Source: Hemileia vastatrix (lineage: Eukaryota; Basidiomycota; Pucciniomycetes; Pucciniales; Zaghouaniaceae). From it: a DNA stretch of 64,000 nucleotides. Shown piece by piece: positions 23,798-36,653 of this stretch. The translations under genes were made by a program, and so were the position numbers. The notes below the pieces were generated by a model. The model made no database searches. It was not told the DNA's origin and worked only from the letters and a program-made list of their open reading frames with translations. The stretch spans positions 7,489,501-7,553,500 of the forward strand of contig JASXTE010000019.1 of assembly GCA_030280995.1 (NCBI GenBank), read 5' to 3'. How positions within the stretch are numbered: position 1 is the first letter of the stretch; every line of letters begins with the position of its first letter.

Positions 23798-26700
23798 ACG
23801 TGTAAAATTGTCTTTTTCAAATGTTAATGATACCTTGACTCATGTACCTGTAATAAAAGATAGGTTACAAAGAGTAGAAATTGAAATAGCCAAAATTTTG
23901 AAAAATACTGATTAAGTAAAAGATAATACCTCTTATGTGGAAAGAGTACTGGTTTTCATGAAACACTCAGATGATAAACAAATGATTGAACATGAACATA
24001 GTGTCATGGGCTCTGAGAACATAAAATCAGTAAAAGATGAAATAAATGATCATCTTTCTAAAGTAAGTGAGTTACTTAATATTCCTCAGGTTAGAGAAGC
24101 AAAAAATAACCAAAAGAACTGGCCTAAGTTAGATCAGTACCCTTCTTTTGAAAGGGATTCAAAGTCTGATTGGCAACAATTCATTCAAAGAATTGATAAC
24201 TTAAAGTTTTCATACAAATTATCTGATGAAGAAATTACATCAAAATTAATATCTTTATTTACAGATGGGGCCTTATTATGGTTTAAATCTGTATTGAGTG
24301 AGGGAATTAACTACTCCTGGAATGAATGGAAAGCACTAATTGAAAGGCAATTTGGTGGCCCAAAATTCAGAATCACTCAACAAAGATTGTATGAAAGAGC
24401 CAGATATAATCCAAATTCTGGAGATAAACCCATGGTATTTTTAATGAATTTAATAAAAATCATGAAAGCTATGGATCCAAAAATGGATTATGATGAGTGG
24501 AAAGAAAAAATAATATATAAATTGCCTATATCAGTCAGAGACATTATTGTAGCTAGAACTGAAACCATCAGAGATACTTCTGGGTTCATTAATGTATGCA
24601 ATGAAATATTATTAAACCACAAATATGAAACCAAGTATAATAATTACAGACAGAGTGTTGACGTAGTAAAACCTACTACAAATAAGTTACCAGTGGAGAA
24701 GAAAAAACCTTCAGCTACCCTTGTCCCTAAAAGACAAGAAAATAACACTTGTTAAAAATGTAATGAACCTTGGGTTAAGGGTCACACTTGTAAGAAGAGA
24801 ATTAATGTTATTGAAAACTCACAAAATTTCTAACCAAGTAATCATGAAGATGAGAAAATAGAATCCAGTGAGGATTGTAAAGGTAACATTTCTTACAGTG
24901 ATGATGAACATGAGATATTTGTATTAGAACAGGATATTATGTTCCTGAATGATGCTATACCTCAGACAGATACATCTTTAACTTCCATTGAAGAAGCTGA
25001 AATAATTAAAGATGTATCTCATGATACTTAAAAAATAACACCTATCAGAGCACCTGTTATTATATGTGGAAGAGCAAAGGAATGCCATTCTTGACACTGG
25101 GGCTGCAGGTAGTGTAGTTTCTATTAACACATTAATGAAACTTGATAGTAAGTATAAAGAAAAACTAGAACCTGTACGGACAAGGAACTGGAGGGGTTTT
25201 GGTTCAGTATTAAATCCAATCGGCAAATACAAAACTGCATTGTAGTGATTGGTTTATTATTGGCAATGACTTATTTACCAAATTTGGCATTAAATTAAAT
25301 CCTGAAAAAAGTTGCTTCACTATAGGCGTAAATGGTAAAAGAAAATTCAAGATATGTTCTGAAAATTCAGTTTATTCCATTTCTCCTAAAGAAGAACAAC
25401 TGCAAGGTGGAAGAGCCACCACTGAAGTGGTAGAATTGGAAAATGAAATCCAAAAAGCCTCTTTCAGTCCTCAACTCTCAAAAATTGAAGAAGACAATAT
25501 TTTGAGATTGATACAATCTTATCCTATGGCATTTACTCATGGTTCAAATAAACTAGGATTGGTCAAAGACCATGAGATGAAAATCTCTTTAAGTTGTGAT
25601 TTGGATAATATTCCTGGCAGCTTGAAAAAGAAACCTTATCCAGAATCTCCTTCAAAAAGGAAAAACATTGAAGGCAACATAAAAATGTTGTTGGAAATGG
25701 GTATTGTTGAGAAAGTAGACACAACTCCTAAATATTGTGTAATATCACCTGTTTTAATCTCTTATGAAAAAGATAAGGCAAGGTTATGTGGTGATTATAG
25801 AGCTCTAAATACATTCACGGTGGATGATATTTACCCTCTTCCCAGGATAGCTTCTATCCATGCTGCTTTACAAGGAGCAAAGTATATTTCCTTTCTGGAT
25901 GGAAACAAGGGTTACCACCAGATTCCTGTGGAAAGGAATTCTCAAAATTACTTATTAATAAACACACATATGGGTATATATAAGTATGTGAGAATGCCAT
26001 TTGGTCCAAAGAATGCGCCTTCAGTCTTCCAAAAATTAATGGATAGTGTTTTCCATCAGGAAATGGTTGAAGGATGGCTTTTGGTCTATATTGATGAAAT
26101 CATAGTGTTTTAAAAAACATATGATGAACATTTAAATCAACTGAACAGATTATTTCAAAAGATGGATGAAATTAATATGACAATTGCATTAAAGATATGT
26201 AAGTTTGGATTTCAATCCTTGAAAGTACTTGGACATGTTTATCTGGATTACAAATTTGTGTTGACCAGAATAAAGTGGAAGCAATTAAAAAAATTGGTAT
26301 ACCTAAGAATGTAAAAGATGTTCAAAGTTTTTTGGGTATGTGTGGATATTATAGACAGTATATAAAAAACTACCAATCCATTGCAGCTCCTTCAACAACA
26401 TTAATCAGGAAAAATGAGGCTTTCATTTTAAATAATAAAAGACAACATGCCTTTGATAAATTGAAGGAATGTTTAATGTCAGCTCCAATATTGGGACTGC
26501 CAGATTTTAACCTACCTTTTATTTTGTACACTGATGCAAGCTTCACAGGGTTAGGTGCTGCTTGACAGCAGAAACAGATAATAATTGAAAATTATCTGAA
26601 GTAGTTATCTGTTATATATCCAGAACCTTAAGAAAGACAGAATTAAGGTATGGCGCCACCCAGCTGGAATGTTTAGCCGTTGTGTGGGCCTTGGAGAAAC

Positions 26701-28520
26701 TTCATTACTATCTAGAAGACCAGAAGTTTGAATTAATAACAGATTGCAGTGCAGTAAAATCATTACTAAACATGAAAAAACCTAATAGGCACATTTTTAG
26801 ATGGCAACTAGCTGTACAAGAGTACAGAGGAAGAATGAAAATCACTCATATAGCAGGAACATTGCGTTCTAATGTGGATTTATTATCCAGAAGTCCTTTG
26901 CTAAATGATGCTGAAAACCCAGCTTATGTACCTGAAAATGAGGTTATACTTATATTTGGGATTTATATAGTGGATTTAGAGGAAGAGTTTATGCAAAATA
27001 TATTGGAAAATTATTCATCTGATAAAGATTTGACTAAACTATCTACTATTCTGAATGATCCAACTAATGCCTCCATGAGTGCATTAATTAAAACATTGCC
27101 TCCAAAGTATAAAAATGCGTTGGAAAAAGGTAAACTGTCAATTGAAGATGGATATATATATTACAGGAAAAAGCTAAGTAATGTAATATTTATACCACCT
27201 TTTATGAAAGATTTAATGTTGAGTACTTTTCATGATGACGTCTTAGCTGGCCATTTTAATTTTAACAAAATATTAACCAGAGTTAAAAATACAGCCTGGT
27301 GGATAAACATGAAAGAAGATGTACAAAAATACATTGAAACATGTGACTCTTGTCAGAAATCTAAAAGATTAACTGGGAAGAGAGTTGGGTTGTTACAACA
27401 AATAGAGCAGCCATTAGCTCCATGCGAAATTATAAACATGGATTTTGTCACTGGCTTGCCATCAGCATGAAAAGAAAGTTTTAATTCTTTCTGGGTAATT
27501 GTGGATAGATTAACAAAAATGTGTAAATTTATCCCTACCCATAAAGAGGTATCTGCTATAGACTTGGTATTACTATGGTGGACTCAAATGATGAATACTG
27601 CTAGGTTTCCCAAAGCCATATTTTCTGATAGAGACCCTAAATTTACTTCAGAGTTCTGGACATATTTGATGGAAGTATCAGGTTTTCAATTGAAATTGTC
27701 AACAGCACATCACCCACAAACTGATGGGCTAGCTAAAAGAGTGATACAAACTCTTGAAGACATGATCAGAAGATATTGTGCCTTTGGATTAGAATAAAAA
27801 GACAATGAGAAATTCACACATGACTGGGTAACATTAATTCCTGGCCTTGAATTTGCTTATAATAGCACAACTCATTCTGTAACAGAGAAAAAACCATTTG
27901 AACTCTGGCTGGGATATGTACCAAATACCCCAGTAAATCATTTAAATAAATTACCAAGGCTGGATATACACCCTGGTACTAAATCCTTTATTCATATGCA
28001 ACATATGTGTAGAAGTCATGCAGAAGAATGCATCCAAAAAGTATTTGAATATGAAAAGAAAAGGTGGGATAAATCTCATAAAGAATTTGAATTCAAAAAA
28101 GGAGATGAAGTTCTGATTTCAACACTTCATTTTAGCTTACAAGGTAATGTTAAATTAAAGGACCCCTTTTTAGGACCTTTTGTAGTAAGTAAAATGGTTG
28201 GTAATAATTCTGTGGAAGTCATATTATATGCTCCATATGATAGGAAACATCTAGTTTTCCCTATCTCATTATTGAAACCTTACCATTCAAATGATCCTGA
28301 CTTATTTCCAAAAAGAAGGGGAAGGCCTAAAAAGAAACCTGAAGAAATTGTGGAAAAAGCAGAGATTGAAAAAATACTCAAGAAAAGAATCCTTACGAAA
28401 GAAAAAGGAACTGAGTATTTGTTAAGATTTAAGGCAAAATCAAATGAATTTGATAAATGGATACCTGAAAAAGAAATTTCAAATCTATCCTCCCTTCTTA
28501 AAAAATTTAAACAGAAATAA
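23798..28520 (+). pseudogene. T-family chromovirus gag-pol, heavily decayed
   Basis: Same protein order as the minus-strand element at 59441-64000. Gag 23937-24752 (DWQQFIQRIDNLKFSYKL), then a stop inside the CxxC-x7-HxC zinc finger at about 24753; protease with LDTGAAGSVVS (about 25093) in a broken frame; RT in 25427-26113 (LCGDYRALNTF, VYIDEIIVF in place of the usual YIDD); RNase H from 26275 to 26900 (LYTDASFTGLGAA); integrase 26682-27797 (HHCC with CDSCQKS, then MDFVTGLPS, FSDRDPKF, AKRVIQTLED); a C-terminal chromodomain-like segment (IEKILKKR ... YLLRFKAKS ... KWIPEKEI) ending at 28520. At least three frames are used and several stops occur. The 5' end is replaced by the G2 3' LTR at 23797. 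Confidence 0.88.
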
Positions 28521-28708
28521 ATTTCTGTTCAACCAGCTGAGGGGTTAAAAACCAGTACTCATAATATTTTATTATTTTTTATTTCTTTAAAGATTTAATC
28601 TTTAATGCTACAGAATTTTCTGAATACCTGAAAAATAACATAAAAATAAAAATAAATAACAAAAGTGTATAACTTGTCATTTTTTTATTTCTTTTTTGGG
28701 TGGGCAAG
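28521..28708 (+). other. T element 3' untranslated region and polypurine tract
   Basis: AT-rich spacer after pol. The final TTTTTTGGGTGGGCAAG before the LTR start at 28709 is the likely priming tract. Confidence 0.55.
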
Positions 28709-29765
28709 TGTCAGCCTGGATATCTCCAGGAATGAGTAAAAAGTACTTATAAGTTATGTTAAACACATGGACTACACATGGGAGCAATAAATTAGAGTAC
28801 ACAAATAGTATACATAAGTAAATTTATGATAATATAAGAAATATTCCATTATAACACCTTATATACACACATATATCCACCTTTTATAAGTCTTATGTAC
28901 TTAATATAAAGTTTTAATATGTTAAGGTAATCTTAAGAACCTTATATATAAGGCTACATAATTTTTAAGTAGACTTAAAGCAGTTGTTTTCATTATTTTA
29001 TGTAAAAAATAAGAAATGCACTTTAAATCACTTAGAAGTTGATTATATGCACTATAAATTTAATAATATTAAAATTGTGCCTTGAAAGATCAATTTTTTT
29101 TAATTAGTACTATTGATTTGGCTACTCAAATGCATAAAAATTACACTTTTTAAATTTCGTGTTTTTTATGCCAGAAATGGCTTCTGTGTACTGGCCACAT
29201 ACTGCCTGCATTTTTCCCATGTGAATAGCTTCATTTTTAGCAAAGTTAGCTTTTTCACACTATAATTACCCCAAATTCTATGCCCACTGTGGGGAAACAT
29301 GCCAAAATAGGCAACAGGCGCTTATTTAGTGTCCTAGCTTAATTACAATTGCATTGACCCTCTTTATATGCACTAATTTCATTAATAACCTCAATCTTGG
29401 CACTTTAATTCACTACCACACTTAAATTTGCTTAAATTAGTCAAGGATTTACCCATTCAAGCGCCTGCCAAGGACTGTATGTAGTTACCCCACATCTCAT
29501 GCCCTTTTTTGGGATTCTAAGTGGTTTCTCAGTCAATTTTGGTTATTTTTGAATGGGGATTTCACGTAGTATAATGTCAGTATTAGCCCCAAAATTTCTA
29601 CTGTTAATCCCCCTTATAATTGAGTAATTATTATTCTTAATTTTCCCTTTTTTAGTCTATTATTTTAATGTATAACACACATATACTCTCTTTCCTACTT
29701 ATTCTTTAATTTTGATGGATTATCCCTATTACTACAGGATTTTGGCGGGTGATATCATTCTAATT
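28709..29765 (+). repeat. T-family 3' LTR, segment 1 of 3
   Basis: Begins TGTCAGCCTGGATATCTCC and is colinear with the solo LTR 22126-23617 until cut by H2. Left H2 target duplication ATT at 29763-29765. Confidence 0.92.
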
Positions 29766-30122
29766 AGGGGGTGTTAGTTCTGGAAAATCTGCACTTAACT
29801 TAAGTGCGGATTTCAAACCAAATCAGCACTTAAATTTTGCAAAAAAGTCACTTATTTCAAAAATGGGTGTCAGTTATGACCTCAAATCAGCACTTTTTTC
29901 CCGTTTTTTTTCACAACCACATGTTGGCCACAAAACATCCCTTCCTTTCTTACCCCATCCCTGTCACATGTGACACACTGACCCTCCTCACTACCTACCC
30001 ATCAATCCTTGGCACACACCCCTTCCTGACATTTTCAAAATTTTGACCAGGCATGTTTACATTCTTTTTTACTTATTTCTTCTACCTCTTAATCTTTTTT
30101 CTTGTTATGTGCCAGTTTCATA

Positions 30123-31420
30123 ATGCCTCCCAGACATTCCAAATTTCAAAAGGTAACTCAAAAATCTGCTTTGTCACAAAAGTCTCCTTGTAAAGCAAGC
30201 CCTACACCTGAAAAATCAAAGTCAGGTTCAGGTCAGCTTAAAAAGGATGATTATCTCATCATAATCAACTTCCTTAAAATAAAATCAAATTTTGAAGCAT
30301 GTTTTGGATGTGAAAAGTCCACCTTCTTCAAAGGTTAATGGCTACTTATTGATGGCCAATGAAGTAAGGAAGAAAACAAGGGGGAGAATCAATATCAATC
30401 CTAAACAAATGAAGGAGAGATTTAAGAGTTACCAATCAAAATATAAAAAGGCTCATCATGCTGCAAATGAAACTGGCTTTGGTATTGACAATGATGATTT
30501 GGAGATCGGAATTACTACTGTTTCCAAAAAGCTCAATGTCATGTGTCCTTTCTATGAGGAAATGGATAATCTTTTTGGCTCCCAAGTTGATGTAAACCCT
30601 TGGTTTCTACACAATACTACTAAGAATATACCCTCTGGATCTCAACCATCAATTAATCCTCCTGAGATACCTGTACATCAACAGGATCAATCCCCTCCAC
30701 CTTCTAACCCTAGTTAAGCTGAAGATGATCCCGACTATCAAGCAGAACAATTATATCGCAGCAGATCTAAATCCTCAGAGGCCCAAAATTTAAATGTATG
30801 TTTACTTTTTGTTTTTTCTTCAATTCTTCTCTGAATTTCTCTTTCTTTCTAGTCTCCTCCTACTCAAACTCAATCTCCATTAAATAATTTCAATTCTGGA
30901 AATGTGAATCCCACTTTAGAAGCTGCTTTAGATGAACTTCCTGAAGCCTCTTGTTCAAACTCCAAACTAAAGCTCCGAGCCTCAACTTCAATGAACTTGA
31001 ACCATCTATTAAAATGTGGTAATTCTTCAACAATCTCATTTAGCTCCCTTGAGGATTATTTTGAAAAAAAAGATATAAGTAAGATTCATTTACTATATAT
31101 CTTAATCATTAACTCATTTATTTATTTATTTCAATTTAATTTTCTCAGCAAAATCAACTATTGCAAAAAATTCCCTTGACTTTGAGAAGATGAAGTTTGA
31201 TCATATGCTAAGGAAAGATCAGCAAGCCTTAGATTTGGAAGAAAAAAAATTTGAGGCAGAGCAGATGGAAAGAGTAAATAACCGTCAATTTCAAAGAGAA
31301 ATAACTACTTGTGAATTGGAAAAACAAGAAAGTTAAAAAAAAAAATTTCATTATGGAATGTGTAAAAAATGGCCAATCTTATGAGGACATTAAAAAATTA
31401 CTTGAACTTCTCAATTGATA
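30123..31420 (+). pseudogene. Harbinger Myb/SANT-like accessory protein, frameshifted
   Basis: Harbinger elements usually carry a second gene for a Myb/SANT-like DNA-binding protein that works with the transposase; this matches by position and sequence. The start at 30123 (MPPRHSK) gives a Lys/Ser-rich N-terminus, then DYLIIINFLK and FEACFGCEKS in one frame; a one-base shift near 30320-30330 moves the SANT-like part (KVNGYLLMANEV, INPKQMKERFKSYQSKYKKAH, TGFGI) to another frame, up to a stop at 30715-30717. Further exons seem to follow across introns at about 30796-30850 and 31078-31149, ending in a Glu/Lys/Gln-rich, probably coiled-coil tail (FEKMKFDHMLRKDQQALDLE). Confidence 0.7.
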
Positions 31421-31654
31421 AATTGTTTTTCTAGTTAATTTAATTTTGTTTGATTTCTTTTTGGTAATATTTTCTTATATGCTGACTTATAAAAGGTCTT
31501 GAATATAGTAAGTTATTTTTGACAAATTTTTGAAAATATCATACATTTTTTCTATCTTTACATTCAAGTCAATAAGTTTGCTTATACTTTTATTTTGACA
31601 AAAATTTGAAAATATAATAAAAATTTTCTATCTTTACTTTCAAGTCAATAAGTT

Positions 31655-31860
31655 TGCTTATCTAAATTTTTCTAAGTCATCAATTTTACATGTCAGATTT
31701 AAAAAATTGGCAATGCCCTCCCCTGCATTTTATTGAAACAAGGGGTGGGTACCACCAAATTTTTCTAAGTCATAAATTTCACATGTCAGATTTAAAAAAT
31801 TGGAAATACCCTCCCCTGAATTTTATTGAAGTAAAGGGTGAAAGTCATCAAAATTTAATA
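31655..31860. repeat. Tandem duplication of about 100 bp in H2
   Basis: Two adjacent diverged copies, each starting AATTTTTCTAAGTCAT and containing ACATGTCAGATTTAAAAAAT and CCCTCCCCTG. Confidence 0.85.
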
Positions 31861-32138
31861 TAATTACATAAATTAATTAATATATAAATAAGATATGTCA
31901 AATTTACTACTTTTAAAGTAATGACAATTCCTAATGCCAAAATGCAGATCAAGTCTAGAAACTAGGTTTGGGACTTTCCACAGGTATAGGCTAGAGGAAC
32001 CCCATGAAACAAATTAATGTTATCATGATTACCTTTTATACAACACAAGGTCGTTGGCCCATTACTTTAATTTCATAAATTGAAATATCATATTTATTTA
32101 TTAAAAATTTATGGAAGAATATTAAATATTTGGTGACT

Positions 32139-33330
32139 CTACGAATCCCCATACTTTTTAGATCTACCTAAAGAATTTTTAAATTTATTACCTTTTTCTT
32201 CTTTTTTTAACTTGTTTATTTGTTGGATTAACTTTTGACTGATCTGGAAAGAGCGACCAAAATGCGTGAAGTCTTGACAAGATTCCAAACCTGGAGGAGC
32301 CTTTGTGGTTTGGTGATTATCGTAAGAAGAATTCCAAACTGTTTCAATGATTCCATTTCCTAATCCAAAATTGATTATACATCTATGGTCCGGGAAATAT
32401 AATCCATGTCCTTTAATTTTTGCAGGTGATGGAATAGGTTGTCCAGTGATAGGATTAATATATGTGAAAATTCCATAAGTGAGGTAATTGGCATCATTTG
32501 AGTCGGTGTGAATTCGATTATAAAATCCAGAATGAGTGATTATAACATTTGAAAACATTAGATAATCACTGCTAATATCTTCCCATTCAGAGTGGCACCA
32601 ATTTGGTATTCCAAGTCTTGTAGCAACTTCATGATTTTTTCAAAAGCTTTATTGAAGAGTTTTTTAAGTCGAAGAGCAAGAAATGAATTAAATGAAGTTA
32701 AAGTATTCCATTTTCAAAAATCTTTATCTAACTCAGCTTTAGATAAAGATCTGAGTAAAGAATATATGCCTATTTGATTTAAATTCAGTAAAATGATATT
32801 AAAAAATCCAGAAAAATTTTTAAACATACCAAGAGAAAAACCTTTATCAAATCCTGGTCTCCATCCAATACCAATCATGATTCCACCCAACAAATTCTTA
32901 TTCCTTAAAGGTAAGCAAATCAAAGCCATTTGATAGAGTGTTATGATGAGATTTCAGAGTTGATTAAATGATTCATCTTTTAAAACATTAAAAGAATGGT
33001 TTTCATAAATAAATTGAGGTTTGAAAGTATTATTAATAACAGCTTTAACTTCATCACCTCCAGTTTCAGTTAAATAATGTATATTTTCAGGTAACGTTTT
33101 CGGATATTGTTTTTTTTTTCAACTTTAGTTTTATAGTACTTGATTTTTAAAATATGGCCAAATATTTGATCAAAGTGAATTTTTTTTTTAAATTTCTTTT
33201 ATTTTGATACTGTTTATTTTTTGTCAATGTTTTAGATGATGATTGAAAAGAAGTTGAATTTGAAGATGATAATGAAGTTAAAGAAGATGAGAGTGAGGTA
33301 AGTGGTGAATCTGAAGTTAAAGACATGTAT
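32139..33330 (-). pseudogene. Tet-like 2OG-Fe(II) oxygenase, broken, inside H2
   Basis: The main frame (32558-32139, open upstream to about 32625) holds LGIPNWCHSEWEDISSDYL, SNVIITHSGFYNRIHTDSND and later WNSSYDNHQTTKAP and HFGRSFQIS. The H-x-D (IHTD), the downstream His (DNHQT) and the Arg of FGRS fit the iron and 2-oxoglutarate ligands of the Tet/JBP superfamily, as in rust proteins named Tet-like 2OG-Fe(II) oxygenase. Upstream, in another frame (32929-32714), GIGWRPGFDKG resembles the conserved GWRVGxDK region of those proteins. Frame changes near 32625 and stops near 32714 and 32957 mean it is inactive. A possible start is at about 33330 (MSLTSDSPLTS). Family members elsewhere oxidise 5-methylcytosine; substrate here is unknown. 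Confidence 0.65.
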
Positions 33331-33533
33331 TTTTCTACTTAAACATTTGTTACTTTTCAAACACCCAAAATTATACATTAAAAAAAAACTCACTTAATTT
33401 AAATTAAAAAAATAAAAATCCTCAAAAGACTAATAAGAATTTTTTTATTTCACTTGAACTTGATGAATATTTTTCTCTAAAATTAAAAAAATAAAAATAA
33501 AAATAAAAAAAAAAAATAAAAAAACTGTGAAAT

Positions 33534-34250
33534 TTTTTTTATCACTTCCCCATTCCCCTAAATTCCCCACTCCAAACCCCTCTCCCACCTCCCCAAAACC
33601 CTTGTACAAACCCCCCCCTCCAAACTATTCACATCCCCTTTTAAACCCCTCCAAACCCCCTTCCAAACCCCCTTCCAAACCCCCCTTCAATCTGCCCCAA
33701 ACCCCCCTCCAAACCCCCCTCCAAATCACCATTCAAACACCCCTTCAATCCCCCCCAAATCCCCTCCAACCCCCCCCCCAACACCCCCTTCAATCTACCT
33801 ATATTCCCCCCCTTCAAACCCCCCTAACCCCCCTAACCTCCCCCAACCCCCCTCCCTCCAAATCCCCCCAATCCCCCCCTCAAAACTCCCCTACCCCCCC
33901 CCCCCCTCAATGTCACTTAACAATTCGTTAACAAATCATTAAGGAACGTTTAAGGGGGGGGGGTAGGGGGGTTTTGAGGGGGGGATTGGGGGCGTTTTGA
34001 GGGGGATAGGAGGGGGGGTTAGGAATGGATTGATGGGGGGTTGGAGGGGGTGATTGGGAGAGTTTGGAGGGGGGGGTTGGAGAGGAAATGAGGACACCAA
34101 CAAGGGGGAGAAAGGGAGAGATGAGAACAAAGAGGGAGAAAAGGGAGAAAAGGGAGGTTAAAGTGAGCCAGGAGGGGGGGAATAAGGCAGCCTAAGGGGG
34201 GAAAAGGGGGAAGTATCCATTCCAAGGAGAGGGTAAAGGTGGGAAACAGC
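33534..34250. repeat. Long C-rich / G-rich inverted arms in H2
   Basis: About 33534-33910 is strongly C-rich (CCCCCTCCAAA-like units), a 40-base AT-rich linker follows, and about 33951-34250 is G-rich. The arms are loosely complementary and could fold back or form quadruplex-type structures. The long Pro-rich reading frames here are composition artefacts. Confidence 0.85.
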
Positions 34251-34720
34251 CCAGGCCAAGGGGTGATAAAGAATAGGATAAATGAGAGAAAAGAGGGAGA
34301 GAGAGAGAGAGAGAGAAAAAAAAGGTTAATTTTACCTATAAATTTAAAAAAACCACTTACAAAAAAAACAAAAACAAAAACCAAAAAAAAAAAAAAATTA
34401 GCAAAAAATCAAGTAAAAATGATAAAATGACTTACCTGGAGAGATGAGTTGAGAAAAAAAAATATAAGTGAAATTGTTTCAGTGATGTAGGAAGAGAGGA
34501 GAAAATTGATATGAGTGAATAAAAAAAAGAGAGTGACTGAAAAAATATGCGTTTGCTGAAAATATGTGATTTCATGTTGAGTTGATGAAAGAAAACACAG
34601 AGAGATAAAAAAAATAAGACTTTAACAGCAAATTCAAAAACCAAAAAAATATGCAAAAAATTTACCATTCTCAGTGAATAACACATGCAAATTGATCATT
34701 TGAAGAGAATGAAAAAAAAA
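34251..34720. other. H2 A-rich spacer, no gene
   Basis: AT-rich, GA-rich and A-run sequence between the G-rich arm and the transposase stop. It shares segments with H1 (for example the inverse of CTCAACATGAAATCACAT). Confidence 0.5.
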
Positions 34721-35986
34721 TTAAAATTGCATTGAAAAATGTTGGAGTGTTATTGGAAGAATTTTTGCCCTTATACTAGTTGATTGAGAAATAAAAGTGT
34801 TGGATATAGTCGGAGGTGAATCAACTTGTTCATCTTCATACAGCTCTAACCATTGATCTTTGAGGTCAGCAAGTAGGTTATGAAGTATAGTGCAACACAG
34901 AATCCAGTTGATCACTGCCTCCATTTCAGATTTATTTCTAAGAGGACTTCTTAATTCCCTTAAACTAGAAAAACAGCCTTTCAAGATTCCAATAGAATGT
35001 TCAATACGGACTCTTGACTTTGCCAAATGATTGTTGAACTTGGCATTTTGACTGTCTTCTGAAGCTGCTCCCCGAAAAGCAGGAAGTACATACTTTCCAT
35101 TCACATAAGCAGAATCTGAAAGAAGATACTGATCTTCATCAAAGAATTTTTCAGGTTCATTTGAAATTTGCATTCTTTGGAAGACATAGGAGTCATGACA
35201 TGAGCCAGGATAGCCAGCAAAGATTGATATAAATTTTTTGTTTATGTCACATATAAGCTGAATGTTAATTGAATATCTATAAAGAAGATATATTTTTTTG
35301 TGTTAGTTTCAAAGAGAATGAAAGTAGTTAAAAATAACCTACCTCTTTTTACGGTCAAAGTAATTGTTTCCACCTTGAGCAGGTTTCTGGCTCAAAGGAA
35401 TAGTAGTACCATCAACAAAACCAATACATCCAGGGAAGCCCTCTGCTTGCATAACCTGAGATGATTCAAGTCGCTCTTCTTTTGTTGGCCAGGTGAGAAG
35501 TTGAGATTCCAAGGAGTTGATAGCAGTGATACATCGTTTGGTATAAGTGTTAACTGAACCATACCCTAAATCAAAGACATTTTCTAAACGTTTCAAAGCG
35601 GCTCCATTACCATTTGAACCCAAACGACATAGTGTGATGGCCAATTGAATTGAAGGATGTCGTTGTTCTTTTTGAGAATTATTGTGAAATATGGGATGAT
35701 CCTGAATAAGCTCAAGAAATTTAAGGAAACATTCCTGAGAAGTCCTGAACAGCTGTCTAAAACTGGGTGTAGATAGGTTAAGAAGTGTTTGGATGGTGTA
35801 CTTGGGGGTATGAAGTACTTGAGGCTTTCTGGGAAGAAGGTAATGTTTCATGGCCATTTTTGATAAAAAGACAAAATCTTCTTCTAGATCAGAATCAGAA
35901 TCGCAATCAGAGTCCAAGAGCAGTTCAAGAGCCATGAAAGTCATTGCTTTATGTAATTTATCACGATTTGAAAGTGAGGAAGGCAT
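34721..35986 (-). CDS. PIF/Harbinger transposase, two exons, apparently intact
   Basis: Exon 1 35986-35343 and exon 2 35276-34721, with a 66-nt intron (GTAGGT...TAG), give 399 residues, a normal length for PIF transposases. The DDE nuclease fold is supported by GFVDGTTIPL (first Asp, about residue 190), PGSCHDSYVFQRM (second Asp, about 240) and VRIEHSIGILKG (Glu, about 305), all conserved with H1. N-terminal part: acidic DSDCDSDSDLEED, then GNGAALKRLENVFDLGYGS and ERLESSQVMQAEGFPG. The start MPSSLSN is chosen over an upstream in-frame ATG at 36028 as more protein-like. With both termini present, H2 could still be moved if its Myb-like partner came from elsewhere. Confidence 0.88.
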
Positions 35987-36258
35987 GACTCTTATATGAT
36001 ATGATATGAAAATGTAAATGATGTACAATGTTTTGAGTTATGAAGTGTTATGCTGTGGAGTGCTGTGTATGAATGGGATGATGCTGACAAATCAGTGAAA
36101 TGGGACTTGATGGTGAAATCAGCACTTTTGGTTGAGAAAGTGCGGATTTGAGTGAAATAAGTGACTTATTTCATTTTGAAATCCACCAGTATTGGGGCTA
36201 GTGTGTTTTGGAAATACGCACTTATTTAAGTGGGGATTTTCCAGAACTGACACCCCCT

Positions 36259-36653
36259 ATTATACTTTTGTGCATGTCTATTAGCTGGAATGAGGTGTCA
36301 TTAATTGTGTATAGAGCTGGTAAATCAAGGGGTTCGCTGTGGAAATTATTGTGTATAAAACGAGGGGGTTTTTGGTCTTGTTTTTCACATTCTTTATCAT
36401 TACAATTAAATATATAACCAATAAAATTACAATACATATCAATAGCACTTATAAAGTCTTTGAATAGTATATGAATTATTACATCTATTTTTCTACCAAC
36501 TATAAGATTTTAACCCATTTATAATTAGTGAGATTGAAATTACTGAGACCCTTATATTGAGTTAAATCTTAATACTTATTGGATTTGTACTACAGTATTC
36601 ATATAGGACCATTAAAATCTTCTAGACAACTGACCATTCAATCTAGTTCACAT
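36259..36653 (+). repeat. T-family 3' LTR, segment 2 of 3
   Basis: LTR sequence between the H2 right end (duplicated ATT at 36259-36261) and the G1 insertion. It ends TTCACAT where the uninterrupted relative (about 23588) reads TTCACGT. Confidence 0.9.

Larger units (their letters stand above)
29766..36258 (-). mobile_element. PIF/Harbinger transposon H2, 6.5 kb, with both termini
   Basis: Terminal inverted repeats of about 24 bp: left AGGGGGTGTTAGTTCTGG (29766) and right reading inward AGGGGGTGTCAGTTCTGG (36258), flanked by ATT on both sides. Subterminal repeats with AAGTGCGGATTTC follow at both ends. Contents: Myb/SANT-like second gene (plus, 30123 to about 31420, broken), Tet-like oxygenase remnant (minus, 32139 to about 33330), C-rich/G-rich inverted arms, transposase (minus, intact). 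It is inserted in the T-family LTR. Confidence 0.92.

Noticed and set aside
33527..34384. Pro-rich ORFs on both strands
   Set aside because: Composition artefacts of the C-rich and G-rich arms of H2.
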